Part shown: one piece after another, positions 56,083 through 64,000 of the stretch
Layout of the letters: every line of letters begins with the position of its first letter
Numbering within the stretch: the first letter of the stretch is position 1
Assembly (NCBI GenBank): GCA_000320545.1
Contig: ADNK01002970.1
Location: 1 to 64,000, forward strand
From: Bigelowiella natans CCMP2755
Taxonomy: Eukaryota > Cercozoa > Chlorarachniophyceae
Length of the DNA: 64,000 nt
Direction: 5' to 3'
The notes under the pieces: generated by a model
Told to the model about the DNA's origin: nothing
Databases searched by the model: none
What the model saw: the letters and a program-made list of their open reading frames with translations, nothing else
Position numbers and translations under genes: made by a program

Positions 56083-58742
56083 CTACAATTTCGAATAGCC
56101 ACTGTGTGCTTCAGAGCTTTGACTTGCTCCGACGTCCAACGAAGGATCATGCCTCCTGACGGTAAAGGATGAACCGTGCCGCAGCAGTGAAGCTCTAGAT
56201 GGAGCATACCGATACCGCCTATAGAATAAGTAGTAACAGATTCCTAGCACAGCTATTCCGCCTACACCTACACCAATACTCAGCCCAACTAAGAAGGTAA
56301 CATCATGGCTTTGCTCATCGTGGTCAACAGATCTATGGCTCGTCGTCGGCGAACCTATTGGGCTAGGTGAGGGCACTGGTGTAGAAGCAGCGGAGGGCTG
56401 CGCTGTAGGCGTGGAATCACATGTTCCAACAAGATGTGGAACGTAAGCCTCGCAGTCAGGCATCACCATTATGGATGCAGAAACCTCATCAACGTTGTGA
56501 AGACGTATTCGAGACTGCTGTGGAAAAGGTCCAGAGAATGCACAGCCAGCGCCATCAAAGATGATCGACTGCAACGGTTGCGTCATCCATGGGATTGGCA
56601 GTGGAAGGTTGATACCCCCCGCAACAGTGAGGTTGGGACTGCCAGATGGTACGAACTTACTAAGGGGAAGGTCATTTCTGGTTTGAGAGGTTACAGAATT
56701 GCAAGCGAAAACACAAGATATGAAGGAAGCCGTGATGATGCCAGCGCGAACATCAGACCCTCCTCCAATGCCCTCAAACGCTGCGTACGCGGCGCCGAAC
56801 GCAACAGAAGACCTGCTGCTTGCATTTTTGGCTGCGACGATATTTTTGGCAAACACAGTCTCTGCTGCGGTAATATTGAGGGTTGATGAGCACCCAACGT
56901 TCGTTACGGAGATGGCACCGCCCATTATCGGTTCTATAGATGAGGCACATAAGCTTGAGTTCGGAAGTAGAGGTACACATGGGCGGTCCCAACCCACTGG
57001 AGGGGGCCACGAAAGAACATGATTGCGGTGCAATGCTGAAGTCTTGACCGTGAGGCTGGTGTTGAAACAGCCGATTGTGTCGTCCGTTCCATTTGGACCG
57101 TTTACCACCGCAACGAAGCCCCCGGAAGCGGTGCATGCCATACCGTTGCAGGCCGCAACGTTTCCCGTGGCCGTCGTGTTGGTGAAGTGTGCAGAGAGAA
57201 TGGGGTCCAGCGCAACCGCCCCCCCGGTGCTTCCACACGCCGTACCGGTGCAGGTGGCAATATTCGAGATGAATGAGATGCTGTCAACATTTAGAGTCGC
57301 TGATCCCGCCAATGGGTCACCGCCAATAGATGGTGCTGCGCCCTGCAGAAAAAGAGCGCCTCCTTCGGTTAGACCAGTGTATTGAGAAGAGGGATTTCCC
57401 ACACAGTTAACAACATTGTCCTCGAAGCGGGTGCCATCGGTTATGGATACGTGTACACCTCCCAGGACAGCGATAGCACCACCATTGGCGGTGGCAGAAG
57501 TAGATACGCAATTAAATGTCGCTGCTGTATTTCCGAAAAAGGAGCTAGAGGTTACGAATAGGGATAGCGAGACACCGGACGCACGTACACGACTAACACC
57601 GTCAACTATCGTCGTGTCAATATTTATTGCACCGCCCCCTGCCACGCTGATAAAAAAAGGGGGAGATTCGCTAGTAAGATTAAAGCTAGGGACTAGCAAG
57701 TGACAACTTCAGAAGAGGATGATAGAAGTGCTTTTGCAATGCAACAAGGGGATCAGACGAGGAAGACATTTTAAAGAAAAATATGTTAGATAAGAAATAT
57801 TTTTTAAAGTAGTGCAGAAAGAGAGGCAAGGAAGAGAAAGGTGCCAATGGAGCGGCTGAGGGCGGCACAGTTGACAGTTTACTGTGCTGCCTTCTGCCGC
57901 TACATTCACACCACAGTAAAGCTACACCTGATGAGGTCGTTGCTGGTTATTGCACCAACGCTGATGTTCCTTGGAGCAATGTTAAGAAGTCGATTTTCCA
58001 TAAATTGCGAAGCTACGACTCGGACTTGGACAGAAAACGATCCCGTGGCTGATATAGATAGCGCCGCACCACCGATACCGACTCCTCGATCACTACTGCT
58101 AGCATTCACATTTACGAAGTTATCGATAAATTGAGTGCCTACCACCTGGATAAGACTCGGACTCTTGCTTTCCCCAGATAACCTTATGTTGATTGCGCCG
58201 CCCTGGCCCGCCCCGTAGATACCGTTTTGGGAGAATTCACAGCCGGTAAAGATGAAACTGAACGGCGGATGGGCTGCCAGGATAGAAATTGCTCCTCCAA
58301 AAATGTATGAAGACGGTGCTGCCGCGCGGGCCAAGCCATTCCGCATTGCACAGCCAATGAATGTCGCTCGCGATCCGGTAATGGAGATCAGACCATACAC
58401 CCTCCCCCCTCCTGGATCACTGTTTGCGCTCCTGATGACCGTCAGGTTGGATATGACAGTGCCGTTCGCAACCAAGTCCAGTGCAATGCCAGGGCATTCG
58501 ATGATTGTAACCTCATTACCACGACCGTGGATTGTCACGTTCTCGGCAGCGACGGTGATACCACAGTCGCTACCAGTGAAGGTTCCTGCACCGAGCTCGA
58601 GAGTTGCCCCAGCTGTAGCCCCCTGGATGGCTGCAGCAAGACCCCCTGGAGAGACATGTAGCGGAGCGGCACCGTAGGCCATGAGGAAACACGTTGGGAT
58701 GAAGGCCATGAGCGTGGCTGCAGAAGCTGATTTCCGTACCAT
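56083..58742 (-). CDS. Surface protein: signal peptide, beta-helix repeats, TM anchor (805 aa)
   Basis: Two exons join in phase: 57928-58742 (ATG at 58742) and 56083-57685, 2418 nt in total, with a 242-nt intron. A signal peptide (TLMAFIPTCFLMAYGAA) is followed by a parallel beta-helix of the pectin-lyase or Pmp-like kind. It has repeated motifs such as NVTIHGRGNEVTII, GAISI/GGAINI and CEFSQNGIYG, with rows of Thr, Ser, Asn and Cys. A Pro/Ser/Thr-rich stalk (PTAQPSAASTPVPSPSPIG) leads to a transmembrane segment (FLVGLSIGVGVGGIAVLG), then a short basic tail. No polysaccharide-lyase catalytic residues could be identified, so adhesion or a structural surface role is more likely than enzymatic activity. 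GC content is visibly higher here than in flanking DNA, and exons are unusually long for this window. Confidence 0.88.
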
Positions 58743-60384
58743 TTGGCAGGAACGATTTTTTGGGAGATGTATTCGAGTGCAAATGTCTCCTCAGGAGGTA
58801 GAATCAGCCTCAAAGCCACCTGGCCTATGAAGTAAGGTTCTGATTCAGACTAGAGGATTGACGAAGCCCCCTTCTCTTTCAAAACATGCAGCAGATCTGG
58901 TGGTCAACCCCCCTAATAGATCTACTACATGTAAAGCATTCTAATCGGAAACTGGACATGAAGGAATGTCATGCCGTTGGAAACCGAAAGATTGGATGAA
59001 TGATGTGAATAACCGCCGCTGTTTTTGGAAAGCGACATGATTATTGTTGTCCAACTCTCCTACTAGTAGTACTGCGATGCTCGTCACGGTAGAGTGCTCA
59101 CATACTTGTTTATGAACTCCACCTGAAGGCCATTTCTACGTAGCGACATGCCAAATGAGGTGGATCACCAAGTGAAAGGACTGTGATTTCGAGCTCATTA
59201 TCGGTGCTCGTTGTGGTGTGCCTCGATCGACCGAGTGAAAAGGAAGTGAAATAAATTGGGCATGGGGAAGGCGTTGTTGTGTTGTAAGAAGGATGGAGGT
59301 GCTGTGGAGACCGCTGGTGTAAATCCAAGAACGTGCGTCCCCGTTCCTCATGAAACCTCTTTAGTTGTGCCGGTTTCAGGAAGAAAAAGGTCACCTCTTT
59401 AGCTTTCACATTGTATTCGATTCACAAGAATTTTGATTCAGGACTGAAGACACACTCCAAAGTTTAACATCACCCATGTCCGAAGAAAGCTTTCGGCTTC
59501 ATTGTGAAAATTCGGAATTTGCAGCATCCCAACAAAAAATATATATATTTTGAAGAGACAGCGTGAGAACGCAAGTGGGTTCATGTTTTCACGGACAGCA
59601 GCATTTCAGCAATTCGCTGCGACCACTAGACCACGCACTGGAGATTAACATCTTCCATCGAACATGGTATCATGCGTGGAAATCATCTTTCAAGAGCAAA
59701 GAAGACGACAAAATGAAGGGAATGATGATTAAGTTGCGCCAAAAAAATATATATATGCGTACGTTATGAATCGCGTTAAGCTAGTAAGCGTGCTAGTGTG
59801 ACTGATATAGCGATGTGTGCGTGCTAGCGTGCGTGGCACATGTCTAGACATGTACATGCATTCAGCATGCGCTGCGAAGTATTTATAAGTACTGCATGTA
59901 CACGGCACGTGTATAACATGACCTGAATGCTGCAATGTGTTAAGTCATGATGATAGACATGCAACATATTATCATGCACGTGTGTGTGCTGTGTCGCGTT
60001 CGGTTCTATAGTTCTGTGATGCATGTGTGACACATGCTAGCATGTCTAGATGTGACACAGTTTTTCTTGTTTTTTTCGTAGCATGCTCGCATAGGTAGAG
60101 TCGTGGAGAGGATCGAAACCCAAAGGTATTACTAGATTAACTCTCTGAATGGTCATCAGACGACGCTAGGACGACATGGTACAATTTAAAGAGCAACATC
60201 GAGATCTTTCATTATCATTTACCACAGCACTACAATATGATTCCAAGTTACATCCAAAATGTACTTCAATGCTATAGTCTTACTAACAGTTACCAGCTTC
60301 TCTTCAAAATGACTCTTTCTTGTTACCATTTCGCTCATATTCCTATGACAGAAAGAGGATATTTGGTCAAGATAAGGACAAACG

Positions 60385-60437
<53 letters not shown>

Positions 60438-60560
60438 CTCGAAAATAGGCAAATTTGACTGGATGTCGGTGACATAGTGTAGTAGAGAATCACCTTAATC
60501 CCTTCATTTGTGATCTCAAAACCTGGTCTCCAAGATTGTCCCCTGTATTGGATATTTCCA
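58743..60560. other. Spacer with doubtful open frames
   Basis: A minus frame at 59110-59409 (99 codons, ending MAFRWSS) and a plus frame at 59563-59769 (ending LRQKNIYMRTL) look somewhat protein-like, but neither has a family or splice support. The stretch 59770-60120 is dense in GCATGC, CTAG and ACATGT words like other spacers. A (GA)n tract lies at about 60391-60434. Confidence 0.35.
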
Positions 60561-60804
60561 TCATTTAAACCATAACTCCATCAATACGTAGTGGTAATAA
60601 TTTAAATATGTAATAAAGTGATTTGCAGTGTTAAAATTTTTCGAAGTTCTATCAGCAGCTGCAACAAGCTCAGAAGCAGCACAACACAACATGCTTCATT
60701 TTGCGGTCACACTTATTGGATGTCCACATTTTCCAGAATTCGCGATCGCTAAGATTCTGATGGTGATAGCATCAACATTGACAAAATTAAGAACGATGAT
60801 GGTA

Positions 60805-60839
<35 letters not shown>

Positions 60840-61342
60840 TGTGATAGGAATGATATGAAGAAACGAAGGAAAAGGGTATATGAATGGATGCAAGTAACTG
60901 TGCAGAGTATCTCGTTCCAATGCTCTTCAAATTCTTGTTCGAATTTGTCATTTTTTGGTCGCAAATATGATTCTATCCGCTGAGTAGATATGCACAGAAT
61001 CAATGGTAATGATAATAGGGATAGAAGTGAAGTGCATGGAGATTATATGATTGCGTTGTGGAAATGGAGATTATTCGGTAAAACTATGCAAAATAACGGT
61101 CTTCGTGAATCAAATACAAGGCTCTCTGGTGAGGTAGACGTAATCTCTTAGTATTGATTTTATTACAGCTATCTTCATCTGTTTCCAATCTCTGTCCATC
61201 TGTAGCAATATTGATTTTGGGTAAGTTATCTCTGTCCATCTATAGCAATATTATCAAGATTTTAGCTAAGTTATTGATATGCTGATGACAACAAATCCCT
61301 CGATAGAGATTCACATTGATAGATAGTAATAACGCTGTGGTA

Positions 61343-61382
<40 letters not shown>

Positions 61383-61744
61383 TCTGTTATGCTTACTAGT
61401 ACTGCTACTACTACTTCACCCGAGCTTTGGCTTGTTTCTCCGTCTCTGATATTAGCGGCCCATTGTGCTTTGACTTTCTCTTCGCAAAATGGTTGCTACC
61501 ACCGCTGTCAGATCGCCTTTATCATATTTCGAAATGACTGTTTTTCAATATATGTGAAAACTGCTGCTTTTTTTGTAAAGATAGAACGAGCAGCAACAAA
61601 TTGATTGTGGTGGATGGATAAACGGCAAGCGAGATAAAAAAACATACGGATACATTATAATAATAGGTATTATTATCAGATTAGGTATTACGTTATAATA
61701 ATAGGCATTATTAGATTAGGGGTCGTGATATTCGTCATTGTGGT

Positions 61745-61776
<32 letters not shown>

Positions 61777-61843
61777 ACTGAATTGAGGGCTCCATCATAT
61801 TGAGTTGCTTTTCCATGTTTCTGATAGATTTCTACACACATAA

Positions 61844-61893
<50 letters not shown>

Positions 61894-62151
61894 GGTGGGG
61901 AGTGGGAGATAATGATTATGTTTGTCCTATGTTGTTGTGACATATAGCAATGCTCATCCTCGTCGTCATCATCATCATCATCATCATCATCATCACCTCT
62001 TTGAAGTAGCCACAAGTCTTCCATCTCTTGACTAGAGTTTTTAGTACGCTTACATTATCTCCAGATCTAAAAGGCAATGATGAATAATACACTATCAAGT
62101 GCTCGGCCATAGATTGTCGTGCATGCAATGAGATTATTCTTCTTCGCGCTT

Positions 62152-62190
<39 letters not shown>

Positions 62191-62965
62191 AATAAAAACA
62201 ATTGAATATAGATTCCTTTTCATCCCATTTATGAAAACATATTGGTGCTCCGTGACGGTGTTTACCGGAGAATAAACTTATGGGCACTCCTGACCAGTAG
62301 TGTTCTATACCTAACGGAGACGGCACAGAAGTTAGGATGAAAGGTCATAGGATTGGGAAAAAGCTAGGGGGAGATGGTGCATGATCCGTGCGTTGCGTGT
62401 TGTTCACGAAAGTCACATGAATGAATACTACCGGGTTTCTCCGTCTAATAAATTATCAACGACACAAATTAGGTTCCTTTTGTGCAAACTTGTGGCTTTC
62501 TAGGAAATAGATTATAAAGGGGAAAGATTAGGAAGTAGATCATGAAGAAAATAGATTATCCGATGGGAATAAATCCATGTTGTTATTGGAAAGACGGTAA
62601 GACTCACATCCATCCTATTCAATATGGTGTCCAGAATTGGTTTGGCAAAATCCTCAGCGTGAGCGAGAGCATGCTCGACAACTTTTTTGATGGAAGACTG
62701 ATCAGCGGAAGAGAGGTTGCTGAGAAGCCCCTGAAACACGCTGATGACAAAAAGTAAATAAATGTTACGCAAGTGCGTAGCTTTTCCATTTCTCTTGCAC
62801 ATGAACTATTATGCATCCAAATTGCTAGGGCAACAAATACCTCATGGGGTCATAAGCGATGGTGTTGCTACTCTTGCTCTCCATTCTCTTTCGTTGACCA
62901 ATCCTTGTCTGGCTGGCAAGGACTCTTCCTTTCTCGACCCTACTTCCTTCGAAAAATTTCACGTC
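60561..62965 (-). CDS. CID-domain protein resembling U2-associated SR140/U2SURP
   Basis: CID domains bind RNA polymerase II tail peptides or act in pre-mRNA processing; SR140 is a U2 snRNP-associated factor. Phase-consistent minus exons: 62872 to about 62960 (GLVNEREWRAR), 62608-62730 (LLSNLSSADQSSIKKVVEHA, AEDFAKPILDTILNRMD), 62432-62499 (KATSLHKRNLICVVDNLL), 62278-62310 (YRTLLVRSAHK) and 61997-62066 (VSVLKTLVKRWKTCGYFKE). The order matches SR140 CIDs (EMLRGL, HADAAEEIV, PLHKKIARLYLVSDIL, SAYRTKFE, VLKVLQVW). Further exons: 61420-61479, 60899-60979 (FEQEFEEHWNEILCT) and about 60723-60766 (NLSDREFWKMW). A likely last exon ends TGA at 60561. RRM and SURP domains, expected upstream in SR140, were not found between 63000 and 63450, so the 5' end is incomplete. 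Confidence 0.65.
61345..62186. repeat. Microsatellites in CID gene introns
   Basis: (AT)n at about 61345-61375, (CAT)n about 61747-61776, (GA)n about 61850-61891, (CAT)n about 61965-61995 abutting the donor of exon 61997-62066, and (AT)n about 62157-62186. Confidence 0.9.
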
Positions 62966-63461
62966 TTCGTGATGGATGAGGAAAAATAAGGGCAGTGGAG
63001 GGGTGGGACTGATGAATTACGGAGAGGAATATGAAAGACACCCCATCGTAATAAAGCGGGTAGTGAGCGTAGCTTCCTTGTTGGATTCGATGAGAAATAA
63101 CCACAATTTTAGGCAATTATATGTCGGAATAATATCTATATTCTATCATTATAATATCGGCATGTATTTATTGGATGAATATCTCGCATGATGAAAGCAC
63201 ACTTGAAATACATCAACAACAACATTATTAACAACAATATGAACAACAACTGGTGAAGCATCATGTCGTTTCAGCATCTAGCAAGAACCGTACAAATACA
63301 GGCCATTTTCACGTAAGTCTGCACTACTTAGTTGTCGCAGTCGTCAAGATCTCGACTTGTGAAACGACGAACCGTCCAGTCTACAGTACGCTAGAACAGC
63401 TCCAAGTAACCCCCCCTCCCGTTCGACACATCTTTGTTACAGCACACTATAGACGAAAATA

Positions 63462-64000
63462 ATGGCAGAGTCCAAAGAGATTACAGTTGACCAAAGTAAG
63501 ATCCAATCGCTCCAAATGGAGCGTTCCGTGACCGTTTTCCAAGTTGCCCCGGACACATCTGTAGATTTGACGAGTTCGGAGCTGCTTCTCTCAAAAATTT
63601 TCGTCGAATTTATTGCAATGTAGGGAAAGTCTCACGCATTTAATCACCAAATTGTTGTGTTCTTTCTATCTCAGATTTAATGTTGATTGGACTTATTCTG
63701 CACTTCTATTCAGGACTCTCTTTGTTTTCATTGGATGTGGTGCCGCAGTGTCCACGTCGGTTGTACTATTATCCATTCACCTGCGTGATTTATGCATGAA
63801 TTATATCGTTTCCGACAACGAATAGCGATTTAGAAAGAATTTTGTCTCATGTGTTCATTTCAGAGGACGGCAGATTTCGGCTCTGCAGGGTGGGTAACGG
63901 GCGTCGCTCTTGCTTTTGGGTTGTGACACTAGCATTCAAATTCCTCCTTAATGCAAAACGATTTCCTCACCCTCCTGTCCATCATAATAAAAGCTTCGCA
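63462..64000 (+). CDS. Start of a small membrane-protein gene, truncated or partial
   Basis: An ATG at 63462 opens a frame starting AESKEITVDQSKIQSLQ. It runs to a stop at about 63629 unless spliced, for example at a GTAGAT donor near 63570. Downstream acceptors precede a hydrophobic stretch (TLFVFIGCGAAVSTSVVLLS, about 63713-63775) and a short exon near 63865 (RTADFGSAGWVTG). These pieces suggest a small protein with one or two membrane segments, but I could not fix one exon chain and do not recognise the family. It is divergent from the CID gene on its left. Confidence 0.35.

Noticed and set aside
57906-58677. Plus-strand frames across the beta-helix gene
   Set aside because: Antisense shadows in GC-rich coding sequence; the minus-strand two-exon model is complete with signal peptide and TM segment.
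62520-62600. Minus-strand reading HRIIYFLHDLL resembling the central CID helix
   Set aside because: It lies in the intron after exon 62608-62730. Splicing to 62432-62499 gives a better CID match (HKRNLICVVDNLL) with correct phase, and the other reading has no donor before its stop.

Overview
This is nuclear DNA from an unplaced, probably unicellular, eukaryote. Genes are split into many small exons with GT-AG introns. Some introns are only about 38-45 nt long, while others are filled with microsatellites ((TAG)n, (CAT)n, (GT)n, (AT)n, (CT)n). The proteins belong to eukaryotic families: TK/TKL-like kinase with Kelch repeats, ankyrin, armadillo-like, FHA, LRR, Sel1, formin, DUF1996 and parallel beta-helix. 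I could not name the lineage. I saw no rRNA, tRNA, CRISPR or bacterial-type operon. All splice sites were read by eye from consensus and reading-frame phase; none is backed by transcript data.

Layout. 1-1540: microsatellites and spacer. 1584-4962 (-): protein kinase-Kelch protein, preceded by a tandemly duplicated exon. 5163-5580 (-): unidentified coding exons. 6334-7019 (-): small ankyrin gene. 7209-9654 (-): ERI1-type 3'-5' exonuclease. 10510-13057 (-): armadillo/HEAT-like gene. 13788-18151 (-): FHA-domain protein. 18565-21044 (+): membrane-anchored DUF1996 protein, fully modelled at 444 aa. 21692-30585 (-): LRR plus Sel1-like exons, probably one gene. 30970-35729 (+): a gene whose exons run in one phase from a Tpt1/KptA tRNA 2'-phosphotransferase N-terminal part into a second ERI1-type exonuclease and an RGG tail. 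37095-39513 (-): ankyrin protein with an unfamiliar C-terminal domain (699 aa). 40666-55164 (+): PDZ-FH1-FH2 formin with about 35-40 small exons. 56083-58742 (-): signal peptide, beta-helix, transmembrane surface protein (805 aa). 60561-62965 (-): SR140-like CID protein. 63462-end (+): start of a small gene.

Themes. Several genes concern RNA or nucleic-acid metabolism: two ERI1-type exonucleases, Tpt1, SR140-like CID, and the FHA protein. Others act in signalling, cytoskeleton or at the surface: kinase-Kelch, formin, DUF1996 and beta-helix. Several neighbours are divergent pairs sharing short upstream regions (18151/18565, 30585/30970, 39513/40666). Spacers between genes are visibly rich in CTAG, GCATGC and CATG palindromes, while introns are rich in simple repeats. 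The most unusual locus is the Tpt1-ERI1-RGG gene. Next are the phase-incompatible duplicated exons of the kinase gene.
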